DNA of 64,000 nt from Halobellus sp. MBLA0158 (GCF_041477585.1 NZ_JBGNYA010000001.1:1798001-1862000); one strand, 5' to 3'. Shown: positions 7,679-16,531, numbered from the stretch's first letter. Notes: generated by a model not told the origin, from the sequence alone. Translations and numbers: made by a program.

Positions 7679-9088
7679 TCAGTCGTCGCCGAGGATGCCG
7701 CGGTGGGTCATCGTCTCGGGGTCGAGGACCTCGTCAGCCTCCTCTTCGGTGAGGTAGCCCTTCTCGACGACGACCTCCCTGACGGTCTTGTCCTCTTTGA
7801 GCGCCGTCTTCGCGACCTCGCTGGCCTTGTCGTAGCCGATCGTGGGGTTCAGCGCCGTGGCGAGGGCCATCGAGCGCTCGACCTGCTCTTCGCAGACGTC
7901 CTCGTTGGCTTCGAGCTTCGCGACGAAGCGCTCGGCGAACACCTCCGAGGCGTTCGCGAGCAGTTCGCTCGACTGCAGGAAGTTGTGGGCGATGACGGGC
8001 TTGTAGAGGTTCAGATCGATCTGGCCCTCGGCGGCGCCCGCGGCGACTGCGGCGTCGTTGCCGACGACCTGCTTGTGGACCTGATTCACCGCTTCGGCGA
8101 CGACGGGGTTGATCTTGCCGGGCATAATCGAGCTTCCCGGTTGGTTCTCGGGCTGTTCGATCTCGCCGAGCCCGTTACGCGGGCCCGACGCCAGCAGCCG
8201 GAGGTCGTTTGCGATCTTGTTCAGCGAGCCCGCGACGGTGCGGAGCGCGCCGTGCGCTTCGTTCATCGCGTCGTGGGCGGCCTGGGCCTCGAAGTGGCTG
8301 TCTGCCGGCCGGAAGTCGAGGCCGGTCTCCTCGGAGATGTACTCCGCGGCGCGCTCGGGGAACTCGGGGTGGGTGTTGAGCCCCGTTCCGACGGCGGTCC
8401 CGCCGAGCGCGAGCTCGCCGAGGTGGTCGGTGACGCCTTCGGCGCGCGCGATGCCCTTTTCGACCTGCGTGCGGTAGCCCGCGAACTCCTGGCCGAGGCG
8501 GATCGGCGTCGCGTCCTGGAGGTGGGTGCGGCCGGTCTTGACGACGCCGTCGAACTCGTCTTCCTTCTCCGCGAGCGCGTCTTCGAGCGTTTCGAGCGCC
8601 GGGAGCAGGTCCTTCCGCACGGCTTCGAGCGCGGCGACGTGCATCGCGGTCGGGATCACGTCGTTGGAGGACTGCCCGTAGTTGACGTGGTCGTTCGGAT
8701 GGACGACCCGGTCGCCGATGGATTCGCCGAGGATCTCGGCCGCCCGGTTGGCGATGACCTCGTTGGCGTTCATATTCGAGGAGGTTCCCGAGCCGGTCTG
8801 GAAGACGTCGACCGGGAACTGGTCGTCGTGGTCGCCCGCGATGACCTCGTCGGCGGCGTCGACGATGGCGCCGGCGGTCTCCTCGTCGACGAGGTCGAGG
8901 TCGCGGTTCGCCTGCGCGGCGGCCTTCTTGACGACGCCGAGCGCGCGCACGAAGCGCCGGCCGAAGGCGATCCCCGAGATGGGGAAGTTCTCGACGGCGC
9001 GCTGGGTCTGGGCGCCCCAGTACGCGTCTTTCGGTACCTGCATCTCTCCGAGGCTGTCCCGCTCGATGCGGTACTCGTCGTCGGACAT
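7679..9088 (-). CDS. fumC: Class II fumarate hydratase
   Basis: A 469-residue enzyme of the fumarase/aspartase superfamily that interconverts fumarate and L-malate in the TCA cycle. Class II marks are all present: GSGTSSNMNANEV near residue 98, HPNDHVNYGQSSND near 129, GRTHLQDATP near 187 and the signature GSSIMPGKINPV near 318 with the catalytic serine loop. The length equals that of bacterial FumC, and no Fe-S cysteines are needed. Aspartase is the main paralogue that could be confused, but the overall match is better to fumarase. The gene is followed at 90 nt by no partner; bolA lies upstream on the same strand. Confidence 0.93.
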   Translation of the reverse strand: MSDDEYRIERDSLGEMQVPKDAYWGAQTQRAVENFPISGIAFGRRFVRALGVVKKAAAQANRDLDLVDEETAGAIVDAADEVIAGDHDDQFPVDVFQTGSGTSSNMNANEVIANRAAEILGESIGDRVVHPNDHVNYGQSSNDVIPTAMHVAALEAVRKDLLPALETLEDALAEKEDEFDGVVKTGRTHLQDATPIRLGQEFAGYRTQVEKGIARAEGVTDHLGELALGGTAVGTGLNTHPEFPERAAEYISEETGLDFRPADSHFEAQAAHDAMNEAHGALRTVAGSLNKIANDLRLLASGPRNGLGEIEQPENQPGSSIMPGKINPVVAEAVNQVHKQVVGNDAAVAAGAAEGQIDLNLYKPVIAHNFLQSSELLANASEVFAERFVAKLEANEDVCEEQVERSMALATALNPTIGYDKASEVAKTALKEDKTVREVVVEKGYLTEEEADEVLDPETMTHRGILGDD

Positions 9089-9177
9089 ACTCGGACCGAC
9101 GACCGGCGCCCGCGTAAAACCCGTCGGTCTCGCTCAGTCGTCGCGGCCGTCGCGGCCGCCGGGACGGTTGCCCCCAC

Positions 9178-9438
9178 TCACTGCCGGTCCTCGTACTCCT
9201 CGGGCGTGTAGGTCTTCATCTCTAAGGCGTGGATCTCGGTCGTCATCGCCTCGCCGAGCGCGTCGTAGACCATCTGGTGCTGTTCGACGAGCGTCTTCCC
9301 CTCGAAGGCGGGCGAGACGACGACCGCCGCGAAGTGGGCGTCCTCGTGGTCCTCGTCGGGGACGCGGGGGAGCGTGACGCTGGCGTCCGCGTCCTCGATC
9401 CCCGCTTCGATCAGGCGTTCGACTTCCTCGGTGTCCAT
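9178..9438 (-). CDS. BolA-family protein
   Basis: An 86-residue BolA/IbaG-type protein with the family pattern: EEVERLIEAGIEDADASVT, then FAAVVVSPAFEGKTLVEQHQMVYDALG and a final EIHALEMKTYTPEEY. The FxGKxxxxxHxxV core with its conserved His is intact. In other organisms BolA proteins work with monothiol glutaredoxins in Fe-S cluster handling. No glutaredoxin is adjacent here. It lies upstream of fumC on the same strand with an 89-nt gap. Confidence 0.9.
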   Translation of the reverse strand: MDTEEVERLIEAGIEDADASVTLPRVPDEDHEDAHFAAVVVSPAFEGKTLVEQHQMVYDALGEAMTTEIHALEMKTYTPEEYEDRQ

Positions 9439-9570
9439 ACCCGTCCCCTGGGTCGGCGCGGAATAAAATGCGCCGCTTTGGGACGCTTCGGAGGACCGCC
9501 CGACGCCGTGACTAAAACGACTGTTCGCCCTTACGGCGCTTTTGAGTCGCCGGCGGCCGTCGGATCACGT

Positions 9571-9819
9571 ATGTCCCCGCGAACGGACGCCAACCCCCTC
9601 CCCCACCGAACCGACGCCGTCGACCCGCCCGGATTCCCGACCGGCTCTGAGAGCGATCGACCGCCCGCAGCTCGACTCCGCTCGCGACTCGCTTCCGTCT
9701 CCGGACTCGTCGCGTTCGGTTGCCTGCTCGTCGTGTACGTCGCCGCGCTGGCCGCGATCGGGCTTCGCCGCGCCCTCGGAGGACTGGCCCGGTGGGCGCT
9801 CCCGACGAGCGCTCGGTGA
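9571..9819 (+). CDS. Small single-helix membrane protein, hypothetical
   Basis: An 82-residue frame starting at ATG 9571. The N-terminal half is polar and proline-rich; one strong hydrophobic helix (VSGLVAFGCLLVVYVAALAA, about 43-62) follows, with a short basic tail. It is divergent to bolA and convergent with the next gene. Support is only the helix and haloarchaeal codon use. It may be an unrecognised small membrane protein. Confidence 0.45.
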   Translation: MSPRTDANPLPHRTDAVDPPGFPTGSESDRPPAARLRSRLASVSGLVAFGCLLVVYVAALAAIGLRRALGGLARWALPTSAR

Positions 9820-9831
9820 CGGTCCGGCCGG

Positions 9832-10155
9832 TCACATCTGGTAGCGGCGCTCGTCGTCGCGCTGCGGGTACTGGTCCTGGCCGGTCATCTCCTCGTAGGT
9901 CATCCCCGAGAGGTACTCGTCGTAGGTCACGTCGTAGTCCTGCCGGAGGTGGAAGTCGAGTGTGCCGCGGTCGACCGTGGTCTGGAACAGCAGATGCACC
10001 GCCCGACGGAGCAGTTCGTCGGTCTCCTCGGTGCCGAAGGCGGCCTTGAGCATCGCCAGTTCGTGTCGCGTCTCCCGATCGAGCGAGACCGGCTGCTCTG
10101 CGTCAATGTCGGTGTAGGCGGATTCGACGTCGCCGGTGAGTTCGTCGAGGCTCAT
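9832..10155 (-). CDS. Conserved haloarchaeal protein (DUF5811-like)
   Basis: A 107-residue acidic soluble protein. The middle part, SLDRETRHELAMLKAAFGTEETDELLRRAVHLLFQ, is clearly helical, and the C-terminal half has many aromatic residues (DYDVTYDEYLSGMTYEEM). I believe it is the haloarchaeal DUF5811 group, but this is from memory. No catalytic motif is visible. The helical core and an RHE pattern could suggest a DNA or protein adaptor, which is speculation. Confidence 0.6.
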   Translation of the reverse strand: MSLDELTGDVESAYTDIDAEQPVSLDRETRHELAMLKAAFGTEETDELLRRAVHLLFQTTVDRGTLDFHLRQDYDVTYDEYLSGMTYEEMTGQDQYPQRDDERRYQM

Positions 10156-10322
10156 ACCACGGACTCTCGGGAGGCGCGTGCAAACGGCTTTCGCCTTCGG
10201 TCTCGTTTCGCTCTCGCTCCGCCTCTTCGGCCTTCGTCGTCGCCGTTTCTTCGGTCCCGCCGTCCGCGACGGCTTCGGTCGAGACCAGAACCCCCAAGCC
10301 GCACCGGTCCGAGGTTCCGACG

Positions 10323-11267
10323 ATGACCGACGGCGACGCCGGAAACGAGGCTCGGTCCGAGCCGGACGAGGCGCTCCCCGAAGACCTCGACGCCGTCCGC
10401 GACGCGCTCGTGTCGTGGTACGAGGCCGACCACCGATCGTTCCCCTGGCGCGAGACCGACGACCCCTACGAGATCCTCGTCTCGGAAGTGATGAGCCAGC
10501 AGACGCAGTTGGACCGCGTCGTCGACGCCTGGCGGGACTTCCTCGACCGCTGGCCCACGGCCGCGGCGCTCGCGGACGCCGACCGGGCCGACGTCGTCGC
10601 CTTCTGGAGCGACCACTCGCTCGGCTACAACAACCGCGCGAAGTACCTCCACGAGGCGGCCGAGCAGGTGCTGACCGAGTACGGCGGCGACTTCCCCGAA
10701 ACGCCCGACGAACTCTCGGAACTGATGGGCGTGGGCCCCTACACCGCGAACGCGGTCGCGTCGTTCGCGTTCAACAACGGCGACGCCGTCGTCGACACGA
10801 ACGTGAAGCGCGTGCTCTACCGCGCCTTCGACGTCGAAGACGACGACGGCCGGTTCGAGCGCGTCGCCGCCGATCTGATGCCCGCGGGCGAGTCACGCGT
10901 CTGGAACAACGCGATAATGGAACTCGGCGGCGTCGCCTGCGGGAAGAAACCGCGGTGCGACGAGGCGGGCTGTCCCTGGCGCGAGTGGTGCCACGCCTAC
11001 GAGACGGGCGATTTCACCGCGCCGGACGTCCCGACCCAGCCGGAGTTCGAGGGGAGCCGCCGCCAGATGCGCGGCCGCGTGATCTCGACGCTCAAGGAGT
11101 ACGACGAACTCGGCCTCGACGAACTGGGACCGCGGGTCCGGGTCGACTACGCGCCGGACGGCGAGTACGGGCGCGAGTGGCTCGCGGAGTTGCTTTCGGA
11201 TCTGGAACGCGACGGACTCGTGGAGTTCGATGGCGGCGACGAGCCCGTCGCGCGGTTGCGGCGGTGA
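10323..11267 (+). CDS. mutY: A/G-specific adenine glycosylase with noncanonical C-terminus
   Basis: A 314-residue HhH-GPD base-excision enzyme that removes adenine opposite 8-oxoguanine. SEVMSQQTQ carries catalytic Glu55, LMGVGPYTANAV (135-145) is the helix-hairpin-helix with the MutY-type Tyr140, and VDTNVKRVL holds catalytic Asp158. Four cysteines (206, 212, 217, 223) could bind the 4Fe-4S cluster, with spacing X5-X4-X5 rather than the common X6-X2-X5. The usual C-terminal NUDIX-like domain that reads 8-oxoG is missing; the last 80 residues instead resemble a winged-helix (RGRVISTLKEYDELGLDELG). It stands just upstream of a toxin-antitoxin pair. Confidence 0.9.
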   Translation: MTDGDAGNEARSEPDEALPEDLDAVRDALVSWYEADHRSFPWRETDDPYEILVSEVMSQQTQLDRVVDAWRDFLDRWPTAAALADADRADVVAFWSDHSLGYNNRAKYLHEAAEQVLTEYGGDFPETPDELSELMGVGPYTANAVASFAFNNGDAVVDTNVKRVLYRAFDVEDDDGRFERVAADLMPAGESRVWNNAIMELGGVACGKKPRCDEAGCPWREWCHAYETGDFTAPDVPTQPEFEGSRRQMRGRVISTLKEYDELGLDELGPRVRVDYAPDGEYGREWLAELLSDLERDGLVEFDGGDEPVARLRR

Positions 11268-11311
11268 CTCCGCGACCGCGACCGACGTAACAGTTTATTC
11301 GCCTCGGCGTT

Positions 11312-11323
11312 TACCTTCAGGTA
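11312..11323. promoter_or_regulatory. Candidate operator of the toxin-antitoxin promoter
   Basis: TACCT-tc-AGGTA is an inverted repeat lying between a TATA-like gtttatt (11293-11299) and the ATG at 11329. That position suits autorepression by the antitoxin, the normal mode of type II modules. Confidence 0.45.
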
Positions 11324-11328
11324 GCCAG

Positions 11329-11592
11329 ATGAGCCCGACCGTGAAGATATCCCAGGAGGATGGCGAATACACCGCCGTCGACTCCGAGACCGGCGAGGTC
11401 GGCGTCGGCAGCACGCGGGCGATGGCGCTGGCCGAACTCGCCGTCCGCCTCGGATCGGCGGAGCAACAGCCCGACGCGGACACCGAGGACGAGGTCAGGA
11501 AGCTCGTGGCCCGCACACGTGCGCGGTTCGACCGCGAGGAGGTCACAGAAGACGACGTCGAGGACGCGATCGAATGGGCACGGTCGGAGTAG
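11329..11592 (+). CDS. HicB-like antitoxin of a PIN toxin pair
   Basis: An 87-residue acidic protein. The N-terminal half, VKISQEDGEYTAVDSETGEVGVGSTRAMALAELAVRLG, has the strand-turn-strand-helix pattern of HicB-like proteins (exposed sheet followed by an EAL-like helix). The C-terminal half is helical and could bind the toxin. The gene overlaps the PIN gene by 19 nt, which ties the two together. Antitoxin function is inferred from this pairing. Confidence 0.75.
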   Translation: MSPTVKISQEDGEYTAVDSETGEVGVGSTRAMALAELAVRLGSAEQQPDADTEDEVRKLVARTRARFDREEVTEDDVEDAIEWARSE

Positions 11593-11981
11593 TCCTGGAT
11601 ACGAACGTGCTCGTCTCCGCGCTCGGATTCGGCGGTCCGCCGCTCGAAGCGTTGCTCCGCGCGCTCGAAGACGACGTACGGCTGCTCGCCTCGGAGTCGA
11701 CGCTGGACGAGCTCGATCGGGTAATGCAGTACGACCGGCTCCCGTTCACGGACGCTGATCGGCACCAGTACCTCTCGATTCTCCGGCGTGAGGCGTCTCT
11801 CGTTCAGCCGATCGAGGGCGTCGAGGTGGCTCGCGACCCCGACGATGACAAATTCTTGGGTGTCGCGATCGCCGGCGACGCGGATTACGTCGTCTCCGGA
11901 GACGGCGATCTGCTCGATATCAGATCGTACCGGGGCGTCGAAATCGTCGCACCCGATGCGTTCGTCGATACGATCGCGTAG
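11574..11981 (+). CDS. PIN-domain toxin (COG1569/VapC-like ribonuclease)
   Basis: A 135-residue PIN protein. VVLDTNVLVSAL supplies the first catalytic Asp (residue 8), an acidic residue in STLDELDRV (about 44-47) the second, and DPDDDKFLGVAIAGDADYVVSGDGDLL the remaining acidic cluster. This arrangement matches the COG1569 group of putative type II toxins, which are Mg-dependent RNases. Translation starts inside the upstream antitoxin gene, so both come from one transcript. The target RNA is not predictable. Confidence 0.85.
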   Translation: MGTVGVVLDTNVLVSALGFGGPPLEALLRALEDDVRLLASESTLDELDRVMQYDRLPFTDADRHQYLSILRREASLVQPIEGVEVARDPDDDKFLGVAIAGDADYVVSGDGDLLDIRSYRGVEIVAPDAFVDTIA

Positions 11982-12018
11982 ACTCCACTGGGGAAGAATG
12001 GACTGTGGACTGCGGCCG

Positions 12019-13392
12019 TCAGTACTTCGCGTCGGCGCCGGTGACCTCGTAGATCTCGTCCATCAGGCGGTCGCGCTCGTCCTGCCAGACCGACAGCGTC
12101 TCCGGGCGGGTCGGGTACCGCTCGTAGTGGCGCATCAGCTCGTCCGCTAGGCTCTTCGTCCGGTAGAAGTTCAGGATCTGGCCCCAGTAGCCGAAGGAGT
12201 CCTTCACCGTCTTCGCCAGGAGCGTCGGCCCGAACGAGGTCGTCCCGGAGTACAGCGCCTCCGCGAGCTTCTCGCCGGGGAGCGACGCGAGCAGGCCCAT
12301 CAGGTCGTCGACGTCGACGGCCGTCGAGAGGATGTTGTAGACGTCGAGGCCGGCGTAGCGCGCGCCGAAGTGGTCCATCACCCGCTCGTTGTAGCGCCAC
12401 AGCGACGCCTCGCTCACGTCGCCCTCGGAGATGGCCTTCACCGCCTGCTCGGCCGCGTAGGTACCGGCGTAGGCCGCGCCGGCGATCCCGCCGCCGGTCG
12501 TGGGGTTGACGTGGCCGGCGGCGTCGCCCGCGGCGAGGAAGCCGTCGGCGACGGCGGAGTCGTAGGGGCGTCGGGTCGGCAGCGCCGCGCCGAGCTTGTC
12601 GGTCACTTCGGCGCCCCGGAACTCGGGGCGGTTCCGGAGGTCGCGCTTCAGGTCCTCGACGAGCTTCATCGGCTCCTCGTTCATCTGGAAGCCCAGCCCG
12701 GCGTTGATCGTCGTCTCCGTCCGCGGGAAGTACCAGAGGTAGCCCGCCGCGCGCTCGGTGGGCTTGAACACCAGCGCGTCGTCCCACTCGACGGGCTCGG
12801 GGACCTCGACGATCTCCCGGTAGGCGGAGCAGAACTGCGAGTAGGAGACGTTCGTGTCGAAGGTCGACTCCGAGAGGTCGGCCTTGTCCTGGAGGAGCGA
12901 CAGCGACCCGGCGCCGTCGAGGACGACGTCGGCCTCATACTCGACGACGTCGCCCTTCCGCGTGCCGCGGATTCCCGTCACGGTGCCGTCGTCGTCCTGG
13001 GTGACGTCCTGGACGACGGTGTCGTAGTGGAAGTCCGCGCCGGCGTCGGACGCGCCCTCGATGATCAGCCGACCGTACTCCCAGCGGTCGATGACCGCCA
13101 GTTCGCCGGGGACCGGGATGTCGAGGACGGTGTCCTCCTGGGGGATCTCGAAGCGGCCGTGGTCGACGCCCGTGTTCGTGAACGCGCCCTCGATCCGGGA
13201 CTTCGGGATCGCCTCGGGGAAGGCGTCCGCGCCCTTGAGCGCGTCGCCGCAGGCGATGTGGCCCGCCTCTTCCTCGGACTTCCGCTCGACGACGGCGACG
13301 TCGAGGCCCTCGTTGGCGACGGTGGCGGCGGCGTAACAGCCCGCCGTCCCGGCGCCGACGACGACGACGTCGTACTCGTGGGAGGTACTCAT
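12019..13392 (-). CDS. Geranylgeranyl reductase family flavoprotein
   Basis: A 457-residue FAD enzyme starting MSTSHEYDVVVVGAGTAG, a Rossmann fold with the GxGxxG motif at the N-terminus. The second FAD motif reads GFLAAGDAAGHVNPTTGGGI near residue 285. The family includes archaeal digeranylgeranylglycerophospholipid reductases, which saturate the isoprenoid chains of membrane lipids, and plant ChlP. The in-frame 40-codon extension upstream of 13392 is unlikely because the motif would then be buried. Together with the UbiA-family synthase at 3.4 kb it points to ether-lipid synthesis. Another FAD-dependent monooxygenase-like role cannot be excluded. Confidence 0.85.
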   Translation of the reverse strand: MSTSHEYDVVVVGAGTAGCYAAATVANEGLDVAVVERKSEEEAGHIACGDALKGADAFPEAIPKSRIEGAFTNTGVDHGRFEIPQEDTVLDIPVPGELAVIDRWEYGRLIIEGASDAGADFHYDTVVQDVTQDDDGTVTGIRGTRKGDVVEYEADVVLDGAGSLSLLQDKADLSESTFDTNVSYSQFCSAYREIVEVPEPVEWDDALVFKPTERAAGYLWYFPRTETTINAGLGFQMNEEPMKLVEDLKRDLRNRPEFRGAEVTDKLGAALPTRRPYDSAVADGFLAAGDAAGHVNPTTGGGIAGAAYAGTYAAEQAVKAISEGDVSEASLWRYNERVMDHFGARYAGLDVYNILSTAVDVDDLMGLLASLPGEKLAEALYSGTTSFGPTLLAKTVKDSFGYWGQILNFYRTKSLADELMRHYERYPTRPETLSVWQDERDRLMDEIYEVTGADAKY

Positions 13393-13529
13393 CGTTCCGT
13401 CTCTCGCGTGCGAGCGGAAAACTCTTTTTCCCTCGGAAGGCCGCGGTCCGCGGGCGTCCGGTCCTGGCATTCGGTGGCCGACGTCCGATGTCCCGCGTCC
13501 ACTATCCCGCACCCCGCATCGGGTGAGCC

Positions 13530-14915
13530 CTACGGATCCCTGTCAGCCGCGGCTTCGTCGAGCAGGTGCTCGACCGTCGATGCGAGCCCCTCGGCGGTCT
13601 CGCCGACGACCCGGACCATCGGCTCCTTGCCGACGGCGCCCTCGTCGGCGACGGCGCGCGGCGGCTCGTCCGCGCGGTCGAAGACGCGGTCGGCGGCCCA
13701 GTTCATCGTGGCGGCGTCGTCCGGCTCTGCGGTCCGGTCGAACCACGCGACGGGGGCGTCCAGCGTCTCCAGCCCGTGACGCGTCCCCGGGGTGAGCCGG
13801 CAGTTCGTCGCGAAACGGAGGCCGGGATCGTGCTCGCGGGCCGCGAGCAGGAAGCGCGCGAGGTGGCTCGACGCGCCGAACCGGACTTCGGAGTTGGGTT
13901 CGACGCCGTCCAGCGTGCGGGTGATCCGGCCCTCCACGGCCGCGATCTCGTCGACGGCCTCGGCGTACGGCGCCGCGCCGACGACGTTCATCCCGACCTC
14001 GGCTAGGAGCGGACTCACGTCGATCTCGACGAACCGCTCGACGAGGTCACGGACGGCGTCCAGCGTCGCCCGCTCTCCGGCCGCGTTGCGCGCGTCGACC
14101 AGCGGGTGGACGGCGCCCGGCCCCTCGCCGACGTCGTGCGGGTAGCGGACGGCTCGGGCGGCGAAGTCGACCGCCTCCGCGACCGCCGCTTCGAGGTCGA
14201 GGCCGCGGCTCAGATTCGCCGCGATCGCCGCCGACAGCGTACAGCCCGAGCCGTGGGTCGCGTCGGTGTCGACTCGCGGATGCGCGAACTCCCGGGCCCC
14301 GTCGGCGGTCACGAGCACGTCGCGGACGGTCGCGCCGTCGCCGTGGCCGTCGGTGACGAGCGCGGCGTCGGCTCCCATCTCGACGATGCGTTCGCCGGCT
14401 TCGCGGGACGTCAGATCCGCGTCGTTTTTATCTCCATTCCCGACGAGGACGGCCGCCTCGTCGCGGTTCGGCGTGACGAGCGTCGCCTCGGCGACGAGGT
14501 CTTCGTAGGTGCGCTCGCCGGCGGGCTCCAGGAGGCGGTCGCCGGACGTCGCGACCATCACCGGATCGACGACGAGCGGGAACGGAGCGTCGGCGACGCA
14601 CTCTCGGACGGTGCGGACGATCTCGGCGGTCCCGAGCATCCCGGTCTTGGCGGCGGCGACCTCGAAGTCCGCGGCGACGGCCTCGTACTGGGCGCGGACG
14701 TCGGCGGGATCGAGGACCGTAGAGCGCTCGACGCCCCGGGTGTGCTGTGCCGTTACGCTCGTCACGACGCTCGTCGGGAACGCGTCGTGGGCCGCCATCG
14801 TCCGGACGTCCGCCTGGACGCCGGCGCCGCCGCCCGAGTCGCTGCCGGCGATCGTGAGCGCGACGGGGAGCGAGACCGGCGCGGGGATGCGCCGTTCCGT
14901 GCCGGTCCCGGCCAT
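13530..14915 (-). CDS. ThiD-ThiN fusion: HMP/HMP-P kinase with thiamine-phosphate synthase domain
   Basis: A 461-residue fusion. Residues about 15-260 are a ribokinase-fold ThiD: LTIAGSDSGGGAGVQAD near the start, VDPVMVATSG in the middle, and DATHGSGCTLSAAIAANL with the catalytic Asp/anion hole. Residues about 275-461 match ThiN, the archaeal thiamine-phosphate synthase that replaces ThiE (FGASSHLARFLLAAREHDPGLRFATN). The protein would phosphorylate the pyrimidine twice and join it to the thiazole phosphate. Its ATG overlaps the tenA stop by one base, and it is third in the thi4-tenA-thiDN operon. Confidence 0.92.
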   Translation of the reverse strand: MAGTGTERRIPAPVSLPVALTIAGSDSGGGAGVQADVRTMAAHDAFPTSVVTSVTAQHTRGVERSTVLDPADVRAQYEAVAADFEVAAAKTGMLGTAEIVRTVRECVADAPFPLVVDPVMVATSGDRLLEPAGERTYEDLVAEATLVTPNRDEAAVLVGNGDKNDADLTSREAGERIVEMGADAALVTDGHGDGATVRDVLVTADGAREFAHPRVDTDATHGSGCTLSAAIAANLSRGLDLEAAVAEAVDFAARAVRYPHDVGEGPGAVHPLVDARNAAGERATLDAVRDLVERFVEIDVSPLLAEVGMNVVGAAPYAEAVDEIAAVEGRITRTLDGVEPNSEVRFGASSHLARFLLAAREHDPGLRFATNCRLTPGTRHGLETLDAPVAWFDRTAEPDDAATMNWAADRVFDRADEPPRAVADEGAVGKEPMVRVVGETAEGLASTVEHLLDEAAADRDP

Positions 14916-15595
14916 CAGGCGGACACCTCCCACGACTCCCGCGTGTAGGCCATCTCCCAGAAGCGGTGTTCGAGCCGCGCGCTTGTCAGGAACGCCTCCC
15001 GCATCGCCTCGCGCTCGCCGGGATTTGCCTCCGCGCAGCGGTCGACCAGTTCCCGCATCCACGACACCGACTCGCGGAAGGCGTCGCTCGTGTACTTCTC
15101 GATGAACGGCGTGTAGCGGTGCTCCTCGTCGGCGAGGTCTGCCATATGCTCGGCGACGTCCAGGTACCCCTGGCCGCAGGGGTAGATGGCGGCGGCGACC
15201 TCCGGGAACGATCCCTCGTGGGCGGTCCGCAGCAGGAAGTTCGTGTAGGCGACGCAGGTCGGCGCCTTCTCGGTCGACTCCAGATCGGCGGGCGCGAGCC
15301 CGTAGTCCTCGGCGAACTCGCGGTGGAGGTCCATCTCGTAGTCGACGACCGTGTGGGCGACGTCGAGGAGCCGGCGCATCCGGTCTTCGTCCGCCGCCTT
15401 CGTCCCCGCGATGGCGAACACGCGGGCGTAATCGAGCAGGTAGCGGTAGTCCTGGGTGACCCAGTGGCGGAAGGCGGCCTCGTCGAGCGTCCCCGCGGCG
15501 AGCTCGCGGACGAAGGGGTGGTCCTTCTGGGCGGCCCAGATCGCCGCGCCGTCGTCGAGCAGCCGGTCGCTGAAGGCCGCGCCGTCGTCGGCCAT
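14915..15595 (-). CDS. tenA: TenA-family aminopyrimidine aminohydrolase (thiaminase II)
   Basis: A 226-residue all-helical protein. The TenA pattern is clear: HPFVRELAAGTLDEAAFRHWVTQDYRYLLDYARVFA, the active-site Cys140 in YPCGQGYLDV, and a late FWEMAYTRESWE with the acidic residue. TenA hydrolyses amino-HMP from degraded thiamine, so it serves salvage; thiaminase activity is also known in the family. It sits 2 nt after thi4 and overlaps thiDN, showing a single operon. Confidence 0.92.
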   Translation of the reverse strand: MADDGAAFSDRLLDDGAAIWAAQKDHPFVRELAAGTLDEAAFRHWVTQDYRYLLDYARVFAIAGTKAADEDRMRRLLDVAHTVVDYEMDLHREFAEDYGLAPADLESTEKAPTCVAYTNFLLRTAHEGSFPEVAAAIYPCGQGYLDVAEHMADLADEEHRYTPFIEKYTSDAFRESVSWMRELVDRCAEANPGEREAMREAFLTSARLEHRFWEMAYTRESWEVSA

Positions 15596-15597
15596 CG

Positions 15598-16524
15598 TCA
15601 GTCGTCGGCGGAGGCGGGCGCGTCGCCCGGGAGGTCGACGACCGGCGCGTTCGAGCCGAGCTCGTCGAGGGCGACCTGCGCGGCGCGCTTGCCCGACAGC
15701 AGCATCGCCCCGAACGTCGGCCCCATCCGGGTGAGGCCGTGGGTCGTCGCCGTCGACAGGCCCGCAGTAATGAGCCCGTCGTGGATCTTCCCGGTCTTTT
15801 CGACGACCTTGTCCTCGCTGTCCTGGGCCCACATCGAGTCGTGACCCGGGGAGTCGTGGCCGGGCGCGCCGTACTCGCCTTCTTCGGTCGTGTCCATCCC
15901 GGTCGCGTGCGTCTCGGCGTGCTCGATCCCCGGTGCGTCGATGGCGCCGCGCTCCTGGAGCTTGGAGACGACGACGGCCTCGTGGCCCGTCGCGTCGACG
16001 ACGAGATCGGACTCAACGGCGATCGGGTCGACGCAGGTGAGTTCGCGGGGGAGCGCGTGGACGGGCGACCAGTTCATCACGATGCCCGCGACGCGGTGGC
16101 CGTCCCGGACGACGACGTCCGTGAACTCCGTCATGTTCTGGATCTTCGCGCCGGCGTCGCAGGCGGCCTTGATCAGCGCGGAGCAGGCGTGGGGGCCGTC
16201 CGCGAGGTGGAGGCCCGGAGTGTCGGACTCCTCGTGGGGGACGTCGAGCTCGTCGAGCACCTCGTCGGCGGGCTCGCGGACGGTGAGCTTGTTCATCAGG
16301 AAGCCACCGAGCCAGAAGCCGCCGCCGAGGTAGTTGTTCTTCTCGACGACCATCACGTCGATGCCGCGCTCGGCCAGTTCCTTCGCGGTGACCAGTCCCG
16401 AGGGGCCGCCGCCGACGACGATGACCTCCGTGTCGGTGAAGTCGAGGAACTCCTCGCTCCAGGACTCCGCGATGGCGTTCGTGACCTGTGCGTCCGTCGC
16501 GTCGCTGAATCCGCTGAACGACAT
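15598..16524 (-). CDS. Thi4-type thiazole synthase with active-site cysteine
   Basis: A 308-residue Rossmann protein that makes the ADP-thiazole precursor of thiamine from NAD and glycine. [19 protein letters not shown] (35-53) binds [17 protein letters not shown] follows, and [17 protein letters not shown] closes the C-terminal part. Cys164 in ELTCVDP aligns with the sulfur-donating cysteine of fungal and Haloferax Thi4, whereas methanogen homologues have His. A suicidal, single-turnover enzyme is therefore expected. The ATG at 16524 (MSFSGFSD) is preferred: a TATA-like element lies about 25 nt upstream. It is first in the thiamine operon. Confidence 0.92.
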   Translation of the reverse strand: MSFSGFSDATDAQVTNAIAESWSEEFLDFTDTEVIVVGGGPSGLVTAKELAERGIDVMVVEKNNYLGGGFWLGGFLMNKLTVREPADEVLDELDVPHEESDTPGLHLADGPHACSALIKAACDAGAKIQNMTEFTDVVVRDGHRVAGIVMNWSPVHALPRELTCVDPIAVESDLVVDATGHEAVVVSKLQERGAIDAPGIEHAETHATGMDTTEEGEYGAPGHDSPGHDSMWAQDSEDKVVEKTGKIHDGLITAGLSTATTHGLTRMGPTFGAMLLSGKRAAQVALDELGSNAPVVDLPGDAPASADD

Positions 16525-16531
16525 ATAACCT

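Noticed and set aside
7703-9211. Long plus-strand frame opposite fumC
   Set aside because: It is the antisense shadow of fumC produced by high GC; the translation is Arg/Val/Gly/Asp-rich without domains, while the minus frame shows all fumarase motifs.
14916-16016. N-terminal extension of ThiD-ThiN
   Set aside because: It runs through tenA and thi4 in another frame and is Arg/Pro-rich; the family start and the ATGA overlap support 14915.
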